From contig NZ_MRCS01000015.1 in the NCBI RefSeq assembly GCF_002303925.1, positions 1-64,000 of the forward strand: 64,000 bases of DNA, written 5' to 3'. The notes under the pieces were generated by a model. It ran no database searches and had not been told where the DNA came from. It saw only the letters and a list, made by a program, of their open reading frames with translations. The position numbers and the translations under genes were made by a program. Below are positions 42,530 through 53,549 of the stretch, piece by piece. Each line of letters opens with the position of its first letter. Positions within the stretch are counted from its first letter, which is position 1. Source of the stretch: Pseudomonas sp. ACN8 (GTDB taxonomy: Bacteria > Pseudomonadota > Gammaproteobacteria > Pseudomonadales > Pseudomonadaceae).

Positions 42530-43666
42530 ATGATCCCCAGAACCCTGTTCAGTTCCGAGCACGAGCTATTCCGCGACAGCGTGCGAACGTTCCTCGAAAA
42601 GGAGGCGGTGCCGTTCCATGGGCAGTGGGAAAAACAAGGCTATATCGACCGCAAACTGTGGAACAAGGCAGGGGAGGCGGGGATGCTTTGCTCGCACTTG
42701 CCGGAAGAGTACGGCGGTCTGGGGGCGGACTTTCTCTACAGTGCGGTGGTGATCGAAGAAGTGGGGCGACTGGGTCTGACCGGCATCGGTTTTTCCCTGC
42801 ACTCGGATATCGTGGCGCCGTACATCCTGCATTACGGCAGTGAAGCGCTGAAACAAAAGTACCTGCCGAAACTGGTGTCCGGCGAGATGGTTACCGCGAT
42901 CGCCATGACCGAACCGGGTGCCGGTTCCGATCTGCAAGGGGTGAAAACCACGGCGGTGCTCGACGGCGATGAGTATGTGATCAACGGCTCCAAGACCTTT
43001 ATCACTAACGGCTACCTGGCCGACCTGGTAATCGTCGTCGCCAAGACCGATCCGAAGGCTGGTGCGAAGGGCACCAGTCTGTTTCTGGTGGAAGCCGATA
43101 CGCCGGGCTTCGACAAGGGCAAGCGCCTGGAGAAGGTCGGGATGAAAGCCCAGGACACCTCGGAGCTGTTCTTTCAGGACGTGCGTGTGCCCAAGGAAAA
43201 CCTGTTGGGCCAGGCCGGGATGGGCTTTGCCTACCTGATGCAGGAGTTGCCTCAGGAGCGCCTCACGGTGGCCATTGGCGGGCTGGCTTCAGCGCAAGCG
43301 GCGCTGCAATGGACGCTGGACTACACCCGCGAGCGCAAGGCGTTCGGCAAGTCGATCGCGGATTTCCAGAATACCCGGTTCAAGCTGGCGGAGATGGCCA
43401 CGGAAATCCAGATCGGCCGTGTCTTCGTCGACCGCTGTCTGGAACTGCACCTGCAAGGCAAGCTCGACGTGCCGACGGCGGCGATGGCCAAGTACTGGGG
43501 CACCGATCTGCAATGCAAGGTGCTCGACGAGTGTGTGCAGCTGCACGGTGGCTACGGGTTCATGTGGGAGTACCCGATCGCACGGGCATGGGCGGATGCG
43601 CGGGTGCAGCGGATCTATGCCGGGACCAATGAAATCATGAAGGAGATTATTGCGCGGTCGCTTTGA
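42530..43666 (+). CDS. Acyl-CoA dehydrogenase
   Basis: A 378-residue FAD-dependent acyl-CoA dehydrogenase. The signature MTEPGAGSDLQGVKTTAVL near residue 126 binds flavin and substrate. The C-terminus has QLHGGYGFMWEYP near 341 and YAGTNEIMKEIIARSL. The residue before GTNE is Ala, so the MCAD-type catalytic Glu is absent there. A Glu in LPQERL near residue 243 sits where long-chain and isovaleryl-type enzymes have their base. It therefore looks like a long- or branched-chain type. AAAGGTG precedes the ATG. The open frame to 42443 is not needed. It is divergent from the GlxA-type regulator gene. Confidence 0.88.
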   Translation: MIPRTLFSSEHELFRDSVRTFLEKEAVPFHGQWEKQGYIDRKLWNKAGEAGMLCSHLPEEYGGLGADFLYSAVVIEEVGRLGLTGIGFSLHSDIVAPYILHYGSEALKQKYLPKLVSGEMVTAIAMTEPGAGSDLQGVKTTAVLDGDEYVINGSKTFITNGYLADLVIVVAKTDPKAGAKGTSLFLVEADTPGFDKGKRLEKVGMKAQDTSELFFQDVRVPKENLLGQAGMGFAYLMQELPQERLTVAIGGLASAQAALQWTLDYTRERKAFGKSIADFQNTRFKLAEMATEIQIGRVFVDRCLELHLQGKLDVPTAAMAKYWGTDLQCKVLDECVQLHGGYGFMWEYPIARAWADARVQRIYAGTNEIMKEIIARSL

Positions 43667-43687
43667 TTTGCGGCGACTGATCGTCCG

Positions 43688-43754
43688 TCATCGCGAGCAG
43701 GTTCGCTCCTACAGGGATTGCGCTGTACCTGTGGGAGCGAGCTTGCTCGCGACT
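43688..43754. repeat. REP pair
   Basis: ATCGCGAGCAGGTTCGCTCC and the inverse GTGGGAGCGAGCTTGCTCGC lie about 22 bases apart, between convergent acyl-CoA dehydrogenase and aldo-keto reductase genes. A T/C change is present in each arm. Confidence 0.82.
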
Positions 43755-43769
43755 GGGTCTATGAATCAA

Positions 43770-44810
43770 TCAAGGCGCCGGATTCGGATGATCCTTGTGA
43801 ATCGCCTCGATCCCTTCCAGTACTTCCTCCGACAGCTTCAAGTCAAAACTGGCGATGTTGCTCTCCAGTTGCTCCATTGTCGTCGCGCCAATGATGTTGC
43901 TGGTCACGAAAGGCTGCTGCGTCACGAACGCCAGGGCCATTTGTGCCGGGTCCAGGCCGTGCTCGCGAGCCAGGGCCACGTAACGGCTGCAGGCAGCTTC
44001 CGACTGCGGGTTGAAATAGCGGCTGAAACGGCTGTAGAGGCTCAGGCGACCTTTTGGCGGGCGGGCGCCACCTTCGTACTTGCCTGACAGGAAACCGAAC
44101 GCCAGCGGCGAATAGGCGAGCAGGCCGCATTGCTCGCGGATGGCGATTTCCGCCAGGCCGACTTCGAAGCTGCGGTTGAGCAGGTTATACGGGTTCTGGA
44201 TCGACACGGCGCGCGGCCAGCCTCGGGCTTCGGCCAGGGCCAGGAAGCGCATGGTGCCCCACGGCGTTTCGTTGGACAGACCGATGTGGCGGATTTTGCC
44301 GGCGCGGACCTGCTCGTCCAGTGCTTCGAGGGTGTCTTCGAGCGGGGTCAGGTTGGCTTCGATCTTGTGCTTGTAGCCCAGCTGTCCGAAAAAGTTGGTG
44401 CTGCGCTCCGGCCAGTGCAATTGATACAGGTCGATGTAATCGGTCTGCAGGCGCTGGAGGCTGGCATCCACCGCCTCGGTGATGTGCTGGCGGTTGTGGC
44501 GCAGGTTTCTATCGCGGATGTAGTCGATGGTGTTACCGGGGCCGGCGATCTTGCTGGCCAGGATCCAGTCGGCGCGATCGCCGCGGCTTTTAAAGTAATT
44601 GCCGATGTAGCGTTCGGTGGTGGCGTAGGTTTCGGCCTTGGGCGGCACCGGGTACATTTCGGCGGTGTCGATGAAATTGATCCCGGCACGCTTGGCCCGC
44701 TCAATCTGGGCGAAAGCGTCTGCCTCGCTGTTTTGCTCGCCCCAGGTCATGGTTCCGAGGCAGAGGGCACTCACGTTCAGATTGGTCCGGCCTAGCTGGC
44801 GATAGTCCAT
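43770..44810 (-). CDS. tas: NADP(H)-dependent aldo-keto reductase (Tas-like)
   Basis: A 346-residue aldo-keto reductase. The active-site Asp and Tyr lie in INFIDTAEMYPVPP near residues 44-57, the Lys in ILASKIAGPG near 83, and His in YQLHWPERSTNFFG near residue 119. The C-terminal VTSNIIGATTMEQLESNI segment binds the 2'-phosphate of NADPH. The close match to the Tas/YajO pattern suggests reduction of carbonyl compounds; substrate unknown. The ATG at 44810 with AAGGAG upstream is preferred over the longer frame to 44864. Confidence 0.88.
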   Translation of the reverse strand: MDYRQLGRTNLNVSALCLGTMTWGEQNSEADAFAQIERAKRAGINFIDTAEMYPVPPKAETYATTERYIGNYFKSRGDRADWILASKIAGPGNTIDYIRDRNLRHNRQHITEAVDASLQRLQTDYIDLYQLHWPERSTNFFGQLGYKHKIEANLTPLEDTLEALDEQVRAGKIRHIGLSNETPWGTMRFLALAEARGWPRAVSIQNPYNLLNRSFEVGLAEIAIREQCGLLAYSPLAFGFLSGKYEGGARPPKGRLSLYSRFSRYFNPQSEAACSRYVALAREHGLDPAQMALAFVTQQPFVTSNIIGATTMEQLESNIASFDLKLSEEVLEGIEAIHKDHPNPAP

Positions 44811-44985
44811 CGGGTGCTCCTTGGGCAAAACAATCATAAAAGCAGGTTGAATTATTTTTCGCAATCTGCATAATTGCGCACCTCTTTCTGCAGTGGAAGT
44901 GATGCGCCGCCGCCGAAGAATCTTGCCGTTGAACGGACGCGCCGACCCGAGCCCCCGAAAGCGTCTGTATCCGGCTGCCTTTGAC

Positions 44986-45014
44986 TTGTCAAAGTACGCA
45001 CTATTCAGTAAGAT
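44986..45014 (+). promoter_or_regulatory. Likely sigma-70 promoter of rplM-rpsI
   Basis: TTGTCA (44986-44991) and TAAGAT (45009-45014) are separated by 17 bases. Transcription would begin near 45021, leaving a short leader. It contains part of a CCGCC/GGCGG hairpin (45016-45038) that could matter for L13 feedback. Confidence 0.5.
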
Positions 45015-45055
45015 CCGCCGTCTAATTTACAGGGCGGCCCCTGAGGCTATAAAGA

Positions 45056-45484
45056 ATGAAAACTTTTACTGCTAAACCAGAAACAGTAAAGCGCGACTGG
45101 TTTGTCGTCGACGCTGCTGGTCAGACCCTGGGTCGTCTGGCCACCGAAATCGCGAGCCGTCTGCGTGGCAAGCACAAGCCTGAGTACACTCCTCACGTTG
45201 ACACCGGCGACTACATCGTCGTAATCAACGCTGAGCAGATCCGTGTTACCGGTGCTAAAACCACTGACAAAATGTACTACTCCCACTCCGGTTTCCCGGG
45301 CGGCATCAAGTCGATCAACTTTGAAAAGCTGATCGCCAAGGCCCCTGAGCGCGTGATCGAGACCGCGGTTAAAGGCATGCTGCCTAAAAACCCACTGGGT
45401 CGCGACATGTACCGTAAGCTGAAAGTCTATGCGGGCGCTGCACACCCACATACTGCTCAGCAGCCCCAAGAACTGAAGTTTTAA
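45056..45484 (+). CDS. rplM: 50S ribosomal protein L13
   Basis: The 142-residue L13, a 23S rRNA-binding early assembly protein of the large subunit. The sequence has the usual length and motifs: [16 protein letters not shown] near residue 15, [11 protein letters not shown] near 76 and [13 protein letters not shown] near residue 103. GAGG lies about nine bases before the ATG. It is the first gene of the rplM-rpsI operon, with 14 bases to rpsI. In E. coli L13 represses its own operon through the mRNA leader. Confidence 0.97.
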   Translation: MKTFTAKPETVKRDWFVVDAAGQTLGRLATEIASRLRGKHKPEYTPHVDTGDYIVVINAEQIRVTGAKTTDKMYYSHSGFPGGIKSINFEKLIAKAPERVIETAVKGMLPKNPLGRDMYRKLKVYAGAAHPHTAQQPQELKF

Positions 45485-45498
45485 CGGAATAGTACATT

Positions 45499-45891
45499 AT
45501 GTCGGCGACTCAAAATTACGGCACTGGCCGTCGCAAGACCGCAACCGCACGCGTTTTCCTGCGTCCGGGTACTGGTAACATCTCCATCAACAACCGTTCG
45601 CTGGATAACTTCTTCGGCCGCGAAACTGCCCGCATGGTAGTTCGTCAGCCGCTGGAGCTGACTGAGACTGTCGAGAAGTTCGACATCTACGTCACCGTGA
45701 TCGGCGGTGGTGTGAGTGGTCAGGCTGGCGCAATCCGCCACGGCATCACTCGTGCTCTGATGGACTACGACGAGACTCTGCGCAGCGCCCTGCGTAAAGC
45801 CGGCTTCGTAACCCGCGATGCTCGTGAAGTTGAACGTAAGAAAGTCGGTCTGCGTAAAGCGCGTAAGCGTCCGCAGTACTCGAAGCGTTAA
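45499..45891 (+). CDS. rpsI: 30S ribosomal protein S9
   Basis: The 130-residue S9. It starts after the ATG with the conserved [14 protein letters not shown] segment and ends in the basic tail [16 protein letters not shown] that reaches the P-site tRNA on the small subunit. It is co-transcribed with rplM and closed by a strong intrinsic terminator. Confidence 0.97.
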   Translation: MSATQNYGTGRRKTATARVFLRPGTGNISINNRSLDNFFGRETARMVVRQPLELTETVEKFDIYVTVIGGGVSGQAGAIRHGITRALMDYDETLRSALRKAGFVTRDAREVERKKVGLRKARKRPQYSKR

Positions 45892-45913
45892 TTCGCTTTC
45901 ACGTTCAAAAAAG

Positions 45914-45950
45914 AACGCCCAGTTTCCTCGCGGAGCTGGGCGTTTTTTTA
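45914..45950 (+). terminator. Intrinsic terminator of rplM-rpsI
   Basis: The stem AACGCCCAG / CTGGGCGTT with a 13-base loop is followed by seven T, 22 bases after the rpsI stop. Confidence 0.93.
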
Positions 45951-45984
45951 TGTCTGCGATTTATCAAAGAATTGCGCTGTGACA

Positions 45985-46013
45985 ACTTGCCACATCCGCA
46001 GACGCCCTATACT
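45985..46013 (+). promoter_or_regulatory. Possible promoter of petABC
   Basis: TATACT (46008-46013) is a good -10 element. The best -35 candidates (ACTTGC at 17-base spacing, TTGCCA at 15) are weak. The untranslated leader would be about 140 bases. Confidence 0.4.
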
Positions 46014-46159
46014 ACAAGGCTTGGGGGTGATGGGCTCCGGTAATTACCTTGTCAGAATTGGGGCTTTTCATTACCATTCGGCAAAATTTTTATAAGTACA
46101 TAGTTTTACTTAGTAGACGCCTGATTTAACAGGCCACAAAGCTGATGGGAGAGGACTGA

Positions 46160-46753
46160 ATGAGCAATGACGGCGTGAATGCAGGCCGGCGTCGCTTCTT
46201 GGTAGCAGCCACATCCGTGGTGGGTGCTGCAGGAGCGGTGGGGGCTGCGGTCCCGTTCGTGGGGTCATGGTTTCCCAGTGCCAAGGCGAAAGCCGCAGGT
46301 GCACCGGTGAAAGTGAATGTCAGCAAGATCGAGCCAGGCCAGCAGATGATTGCTGAGTGGCGCGGCCAGCCGGTGTTCATCGTCCGCCGTACACCGGAAA
46401 TCCTGGGGAATCTGAAGAAGATCGAAGGCCAGCTCGCTGACCCGACCTCCAAGAACTCGACACAACCGACTTATGTTGATCCGGAAACCCGTTCGATCAA
46501 ACCCGAGGTCCTGCTGCTGATCGGTATCTGCACGCACCTGGGTTGCTCGCCGACCTTCCGTCCCGAAGTGGCACCCGCGGATCTGGGTAAAGACTGGGTA
46601 GGCGGCTATTTCTGTCCTTGCCACGGTTCTCACTACGATCTGGCTGGTCGCGTCTACAAGTCGCAGCCTGCGCCTTTGAACCTGCCAGTTCCCCCGCATT
46701 CCTATGAGACCGATGAAATTATTATCATTGGCGTCGATACGGAGAAAGCGTGA
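46160..46753 (+). CDS. petA: Ubiquinol-cytochrome c reductase Rieske iron-sulfur subunit
   Basis: The 197-residue Rieske protein of the cytochrome bc1 complex, which passes electrons from ubiquinol to cytochrome c1. A twin-arginine-type start (GRRRFLVAATS near residue 9) and one hydrophobic anchor (to about residue 35) place the cluster domain in the periplasm. The [2Fe-2S] ligands are in CTHLGCSP near residue 129 and CPCHGSHYD near residue 153. The stop overlaps the petB start (TGATG). It heads the petABC operon. Confidence 0.96.
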   Translation: MSNDGVNAGRRRFLVAATSVVGAAGAVGAAVPFVGSWFPSAKAKAAGAPVKVNVSKIEPGQQMIAEWRGQPVFIVRRTPEILGNLKKIEGQLADPTSKNSTQPTYVDPETRSIKPEVLLLIGICTHLGCSPTFRPEVAPADLGKDWVGGYFCPCHGSHYDLAGRVYKSQPAPLNLPVPPHSYETDEIIIIGVDTEKA

Positions 46754-47964
46754 TGAGCAAGTTCATGGATTGGGTTGATGCACGCTTTCCCGCCACCAAG
46801 ATGTGGGAAGACCATCTCAGCAAGTATTACGCTCCGAAGAACTTCAACTTCTTCTACTTCTTTGGTTCCCTGGCATTGCTCGTTCTGGTCAACCAGATCG
46901 TTACCGGTGTCTGGCTGACCATGAGCTACAACCCGTCGGCGGAAGAGGCGTTCGCTTCCGTCGAATACATCATGCGTGACGTCGAGTACGGCTCGATCCT
47001 GCGTCTGCTGCACTCTACCGGCGCCTCGGCGTTCTTCATCGTGGTCTATCTGCACATGTTCCGTGGCTTGCTCTACGGTTCGTACCAGAAGCCGCGTGAG
47101 CTGGTGTGGGTCTTCGGCATGCTGATCTATCTGGCGCTGATGGCTGAAGCCTTCATGGGTTACCTGCTGCCGTGGGGTCAGATGTCCTACTGGGGTGCCC
47201 AGGTGATCATCTCGCTGTTCGGTGCGATCCCGGTCATCGGCAACGACCTGACCCAGTGGATTCGTGGTGACTACCTGATTTCCGGTATTACCCTGAACCG
47301 CTTCTTCGCCCTGCACGTGGTTGCTCTGCCGATCGTTATTCTGGGTCTGGTGGTGCTGCACATCCTGGCGTTGCACGAAGTCGGTTCGAACAACCCGGAC
47401 GGCGTGGACATCAAGAAGCACAAGGACGAAAACGGCATACCGCTGGACGGCATTGCCTTCCACCCGTACTACACCGTGAAAGATATCGTCGGCGTGGTGG
47501 TGTTCCTGTTCATCTTCTGCTCGATCGTGTTCTTCTTCCCGGAAATGGGCGGCTACTTCCTCGAGAAGCCGAACTTTGAAGTGGCGAACGCCTTCAAGAC
47601 CCCAGAGCACATCGCTCCGGTCTGGTACTTCACCCCGTTCTACGCCATCTTGCGTGCGATTCCGGACAAGCTCCTGGGCGTGATCGCCATGGGCGCGGCC
47701 ATCGCTGTGCTGTTTGTCCTACCGTGGCTCGACCGCAGTCCGGTCAAGTCGATGCGCTACAAAGGCTGGCTGAGCAAGATCTGGCTCTGGGTGTTCTGCG
47801 TCTCGTTCGTGATCCTGGGCGTGCTGGGCGTATTGGCCCCAACCCCTGAGCGTACGTTGCTGTCGCAGGTATGTACCTTCCTGTACTTCGCCTACTTCAT
47901 TCTGATGCCGTTCTACACCAGGCTCGAGAAGACCAAACCGGTTCCGGAAAGGGTGACTGGCTGA
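46753..47964 (+). CDS. petB: Ubiquinol-cytochrome c reductase cytochrome b
   Basis: A 403-residue cytochrome b with about eight or nine membrane helices. The haem ligand His pairs are in helices B and D (LHSTGASAFFIVVYLHMFRG near residue 81, and RFFALHVVALPIVILGLVVLH near 182). The quinol-oxidation PEWY-type motif is in the TPEHIAPVWYFTPFYAILR segment near residue 286, where it reads PVWY instead of PEWY. The ATG at 46753 is used; the GTG three bases earlier overlaps the petA stop. It overlaps petC as TGATG, so the three subunits are translationally coupled. Confidence 0.95.
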   Translation: MSKFMDWVDARFPATKMWEDHLSKYYAPKNFNFFYFFGSLALLVLVNQIVTGVWLTMSYNPSAEEAFASVEYIMRDVEYGSILRLLHSTGASAFFIVVYLHMFRGLLYGSYQKPRELVWVFGMLIYLALMAEAFMGYLLPWGQMSYWGAQVIISLFGAIPVIGNDLTQWIRGDYLISGITLNRFFALHVVALPIVILGLVVLHILALHEVGSNNPDGVDIKKHKDENGIPLDGIAFHPYYTVKDIVGVVVFLFIFCSIVFFFPEMGGYFLEKPNFEVANAFKTPEHIAPVWYFTPFYAILRAIPDKLLGVIAMGAAIAVLFVLPWLDRSPVKSMRYKGWLSKIWLWVFCVSFVILGVLGVLAPTPERTLLSQVCTFLYFAYFILMPFYTRLEKTKPVPERVTG

Positions 47965-48746
47965 TGAAAAAACTATTTGCTGTATTGATGCTTGCTGCGC
48001 TGCCGGTGTTTGCTTTCGCAGCTGAACACGGTGGCCCCGAGCTGGAAAAAGTCGACATCGACGTTTCCGATAAAGCAGCCATGCAGGACGGCGCGCGTAC
48101 GTTCGCCAACTACTGCATGGGTTGCCACAGTGCCAAGTTCCAACGCTATGAACGTGTTGCCGACGACCTGGGCATTCCCCATGAGTTGATGCTCGAGAAG
48201 CTGGTATTCACGGGTGCCAAGATCGGCGACCACATGAGCATCGGCATGCAGCCGGCGGACGCCAAGGCCTGGTTTGGCGCAGCGCCACCGGACCTGACCC
48301 TGGTTGCTCGTGTTCGCGGCACCGACTGGCTCTACGGTTACCTGAGGTCGTTCTACGAAGATCCTGCGCGCCCATGGGGCGTGAACAACAAGGTCTTCCC
48401 GAACGTGGGCATGCCTAACGTCCTGGCCGGCCTGCAAGGTCGCCAGGTGGTTGGCTGCAAACAGGTTCAGATCGTCGAAGGCGGCAAGAAGCAATTTGAT
48501 CCGTTGACCGGCACGCCATTGACTCATGAAGCGTGCGATCAACTGACCATCGTGCCGAAAAGCGGTGCCCTGACTGCAGAGCAGTTCGATGAGAAGGTCA
48601 AGAATCTGGTAACCTTCCTGGCTTACTCGGCTAACCCGGTTAAGCTGCAACATCAGCGCATCGGTACATACGTATTGTTGTACCTGGCGTTCTTCTTCGT
48701 CTTCGCTTACCTGCTTAAGCGCGAATACTGGAAAGACGTGCACTGA
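47964..48746 (+). CDS. petC: Ubiquinol-cytochrome c reductase cytochrome c1
   Basis: A 260-residue cytochrome c1. The signal peptide runs to about residue 20 (LPVFAFA), followed by the haem-binding CMGCH near residue 51. The distal Met lies in the conserved MPNVL segment near residue 152. A C-terminal membrane anchor follows near residue 235 (YVLLYLAFFFVFAYLLKREYW). It accepts electrons from the Rieske protein. The short N-terminal start at 47964 overlaps the petB stop; longer frames are not used. A large hairpin follows. Confidence 0.95.
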   Translation: MKKLFAVLMLAALPVFAFAAEHGGPELEKVDIDVSDKAAMQDGARTFANYCMGCHSAKFQRYERVADDLGIPHELMLEKLVFTGAKIGDHMSIGMQPADAKAWFGAAPPDLTLVARVRGTDWLYGYLRSFYEDPARPWGVNNKVFPNVGMPNVLAGLQGRQVVGCKQVQIVEGGKKQFDPLTGTPLTHEACDQLTIVPKSGALTAEQFDEKVKNLVTFLAYSANPVKLQHQRIGTYVLLYLAFFFVFAYLLKREYWKDVH

Positions 48747-48773
48747 TAAAGCTTCAAGCTATTGCTGTTAATC

Positions 48774-48858
48774 GCGCGCGCCCAAGGGCGCCTCTGAAAA
48801 TGTAGCGAAACTGGTGATCCAGTCGTTACGGGAGGCGCCCTCTGGGCGCGCTCGTTTT
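48774..48858. repeat. Long hairpin between petC and sspA
   Basis: The outer arms GCGCGCCCAAGGGCGCCTC and GAGGCGCCCTCTGGGCGCGC pair except for a 2-base mismatch. An inner ACTGG/CCAGT stem continues toward the loop, so about 78 bases fold as one hairpin. TCGTTTTTG follows, making it a probable terminator for petABC. Confidence 0.62.
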
Positions 48859-48896
48859 TGAGCTTTCGATAATTTCTACAAGCGAGGAGGATCGCC

Positions 48897-49514
48897 ATGG
48901 GCGTGACCAATCGGTTGGCCTGTTACTCCGACCCCGCCGACCACTATTCCCACCGAGTGCGCATCGTACTGGCAGAGAAGGGTGTCAGCGCCGAGATCAT
49001 TTACGTGGAGGCTGGTCGCCAGCCGCCTAAACTGATTGAAGTGAACCCTTACGGCAGTCTGCCCACGCTGGTCGATCGCGACCTGGCGTTGTGGGAGTCG
49101 ACAGTGGTGATGGAATATCTGGATGAGCGTTACCCGCACCCGCCGCTACTGCCGGTTTATCCCGTGGCGCGTGCCAACAGTCGTCTGCTGATTCACCGCA
49201 TTCAGCGCGACTGGTGTGGTCTGGTGGACCTGATTCTGGATTCGCGGACCAAGGAAGCGGCCCGTGCCGTGGCTCGAAAAGAGTTGCGCGAAAGCCTGAC
49301 GGGTGTGTCGCCGCTGTTTGCCGACAAACCGTTTTTCCTCAGTGAGGAACAAAGTCTGGTGGATTGCTGCCTATTGCCAATACTCTGGCGATTGCCGATT
49401 CTGGGTATAGAACTGCCGCGGCCGGCCAAGCCGCTGCTTGATTATATGGAGCGTCAGTTTGCGCGTGAGGCTTTCCAGGCGAGTCTGTCTGGTGTCGAAC
49501 GCGACATGCGCTAA
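48897..49514 (+). CDS. sspA: Stringent starvation protein A
   Basis: A 205-residue GST-fold protein without GST activity. The thioredoxin-like N-domain starts [23 protein letters not shown], and the conserved [17 protein letters not shown] segment follows near residue 82. SspA binds RNA polymerase and changes promoter choice in stress and virulence. GAGGAGG lies before the ATG. It is 16 bases upstream of sspB, a conserved operon that here follows petABC. Confidence 0.93.
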   Translation: MGVTNRLACYSDPADHYSHRVRIVLAEKGVSAEIIYVEAGRQPPKLIEVNPYGSLPTLVDRDLALWESTVVMEYLDERYPHPPLLPVYPVARANSRLLIHRIQRDWCGLVDLILDSRTKEAARAVARKELRESLTGVSPLFADKPFFLSEEQSLVDCCLLPILWRLPILGIELPRPAKPLLDYMERQFAREAFQASLSGVERDMR

Positions 49515-49530
49515 GGCTTAAGGAGCCGCT

Positions 49531-49944
49531 ATGAACTCCAGTCGACCTTATCTGGTCCGCGCGCTCTATGAGTGGATTGTGGACAACGATTGCACCCCGC
49601 ACATGCTGGTCAATTCCGAGTATCCGTCGGTGCAGGTGCCTCAAGGGTTTGCCAGTGACGGACAGATCGTCCTGAACGTATCGCCACAAGCCGTGCGTCA
49701 CTTGCACATGGATAACGAGGCGGTCAGTTTCGAGGGGCGCTTTGGTGGCGTGCCGCACACCTTGTACGTGCCCATTGCTTCGATCCTGGGTATCTACGCC
49801 CGGGAGAATGGCCAGGGCATGGTGTTCGATCTGGAGTCGCCCATGGGCGAGGACGACGAGATCGAACCGGATGACGATCTTCCGCCACCCGACAGTGAGC
49901 CACCGCGTCCAAGCGGTCGCCCCAGTCTGAAAGTGGTGAAATAA
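49531..49944 (+). CDS. sspB: ClpXP protease specificity-enhancing factor SspB
   Basis: A 137-residue SspB. The folded N-terminal domain (about residues 1-105) has the SRPYLVRALYEWIVDNDCTPH start and the VSPQAVRHLHMDNE segment that binds ssrA-tagged substrates. A flexible acidic linker and the C-terminal ClpX-binding segment GRPSLKVVK follow. It delivers stalled-translation products to ClpXP. AAGGAG precedes the start; a bidirectional terminator follows. Confidence 0.94.
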   Translation: MNSSRPYLVRALYEWIVDNDCTPHMLVNSEYPSVQVPQGFASDGQIVLNVSPQAVRHLHMDNEAVSFEGRFGGVPHTLYVPIASILGIYARENGQGMVFDLESPMGEDDEIEPDDDLPPPDSEPPRPSGRPSLKVVK

Positions 49945-49978
49945 AAAAGGGTGATCCGCAAGGATCACCCTTTTTTTC
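49943..49978. terminator. Bidirectional intrinsic terminator after sspB
   Basis: A 12-bp stem AAAGGGTGATCC / GGATCACCCTTT with loop GCAA (49946-49973) is flanked by A and T runs. Confidence 0.93.
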
Positions 49979-49993
49979 ATCACCTTCAAACGA

Positions 49994-50095
49994 TGTAGGA
50001 GCGAGCCTGCTCGCGATGGGCGTGAACGATGACGCGGGTTGTCTGAATGAGCGCATTCACCGGACGTTTTTCGCGAGCAGGCTCGCTCCTACAGG
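49994..50095. repeat. REP pair (REPIN)
   Basis: TGTAGGAGCGAGCCTGCTCG and the inverse GCGAGCAGGCTCGCTCCTAC flank a spacer of about 58 bases. It lies between convergent sspB and dolP-like genes. Confidence 0.88.
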
Positions 50096-50102
50096 ATGGG
50101 GT

Positions 50103-51737
<1,635 letters not shown>

Positions 51738-51738
<1 letters not shown>

Positions 51739-53549
51739 CAGCGAACGGTGTCCGGCAGGCGCTGAACCTGGCCATTGGCGAACTCGGCCCATGGCAACTG
51801 GCGCACGACCCGTTGGCTCTGAGACATGCCAAGGCTGCCCGACTCGCCTTCGATGCGGCTGTCCGGAAGGGATTTGAGCTGGCCCAAGCGAGGCGCCAGT
51901 CGATAGGCGTCCACACCCATGGCATACAGGCGCCCCAGGCTGCCGGCGGCTTGTGGCCATTGAGCAGTGACCTGGCGGCGCAGTGGGTCATTGGCGTCCA
52001 GCAACCATGGTGTCTCGCAGAAGCGAATGCCATTCATGTCGTTGTACTGGTTGACGTCACCGCTGGCGCTGAACACGTGGGAGGTGGCGTAGACCGGAAC
52101 ATCGCCTGCGTACTGGAAGTTCAGGGTCGGTTTGATCTGTTGGGCCTGTTGCGGTGTTGCGGCGAGGAAAATGAACTCGATGTCCTGGCGGCGCGATGGC
52201 TGGGCAGCGACTTGCGAGCCAACGGTGCTTTGCAGGCTCTTGGCGCGACCTTCGCTCTGGCGCAGCTGGAACATGTCGGCAATCTGCTGGGCCAACTGGA
52301 CCGGCTGGTCGACGCGCTCGGTAGCGACGATGGTGCCGCCATTGGCTTGCCAATCCTGGCTGAACGCCTTGATCACACGGTCGCCCCATTCACCTTTCGG
52401 CACCATGATGGCTGCGCGATGCAGACCGTCGGCGCGAGCGCGGCGCGACACTTCGCGGGCTTCGTCTTCAGCGGCAAGGCCGAACTGGAACAGCTGCGCC
52501 GGGCCTTGATCGCCCTCGCTGTAATTGAGTGCCAGGGTAGTGATCGGCAGCTGCGGGCGAGTGCTCAGCTGTTTGACCAGCGGCTTCTCCAGCGGGCCGA
52601 CGACCAGTTGCACGCCATCGGCCTGGGCCTTGCGGTAGAACTCGTCCATGGAAGTCAGGCGCGAGCTGTCATAGAACTCGATGGCCGGTGGTTTCTGCCC
52701 GGCCTGTTGGGCCTGGTAGTGAGCGGCCATGAAGCCGTCGCGCAGTGCTCTGCCAACCGAGGCCAACTGGCCGTCCTGAGGCAGCAGCAGGGCGATCTTG
52801 CTCAGGGGCTGGCTGGCCAGCTCCTTGAGTTGGGTCAGTGGCTGCGGCAATTGAACGGCTGCCGGGTGCTTCGGGTTCTGTGCGCGCCAGTTGTCGATGG
52901 CCGCCTGTTGCTGCTCCAGGGTGCCGGCGGATTTCACGGCCAGCGCCAGGGCCATCCAGCCGCCGAGATCGTCGGTGGTGTTTGGTTGCAACTGATCGGT
53001 CGGCAGTGAAGCGATCAGGGTCCAGATGGCTTCGTGGTTTTTGCCCGCGGCTTCGCCTTCAAGCATCGGCGCGATGAAAATGCGCTGGCGAGCGGCGGCG
53101 AGGGTCTGGCCATCGGCTTCAAGTGCGCGGGCGTGAACGGTGCCGGTGCGGACCTGTTGTTCGTCGGGCAGTTCGCTCAAGTATTGCAGGCTTGGGTGGC
53201 TCAAGGCGGCCAATGCAGCCTTGGGCTGATTGCGGGTCATGGCCAGTTCAGCCGCCAGGGTGTTGGCGAAAACCTGCGGGCCCGGCTTGAGTTGTTCGAC
53301 AGGAACCTGTTGCAGGATTTGCGCGGACTGGCCGGCATTGCCCTGGCGATAGGCCAGGTCGGCAGCGCTCAAGCGCAGCAGGGCGGCATCTTCCGGTGAT
53401 TTGCTTTGGGAGGCCTTCTCGAGCAGTTGCTCGATACTGGCGTCCGGTGTCCGTGGAAGCTCGCCAAGGCTGGAGGAGGGCGAGCTGGCGCAAGCCGTCA
53501 ACAAGGCAGCGAGGCAGAGGGCAGATAACAGCCGCAGGCAAGCGATCAT
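51738..53549 (-). CDS. lpoA: Penicillin-binding protein activator LpoA
   Basis: A 603-residue outer-membrane lipoprotein. The lipobox LLTACASS has Cys near residue 20. An N-terminal TPR-like domain (about 25-280) and a C-terminal periplasmic-binding-protein-like domain (about 280-590, LSKIALLLPQDGQLASVGRALRDG onward) follow. LpoA crosses the periplasm and stimulates the transpeptidase of PBP1a. CAGGAACG precedes the ATG. It is divergent from rsmI and leads the lpoA-yraN-diaA-dolP operon. Confidence 0.92.

Noticed and set aside
3530..50095. The repeated GCGAGCAGGCTCGC units as a CRISPR array or insertion-sequence ends
   Set aside because: They are scattered singly or in inverted pairs between genes, with no regular spacer array, no cas genes and no transposase. 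They fit Pseudomonas REP elements.
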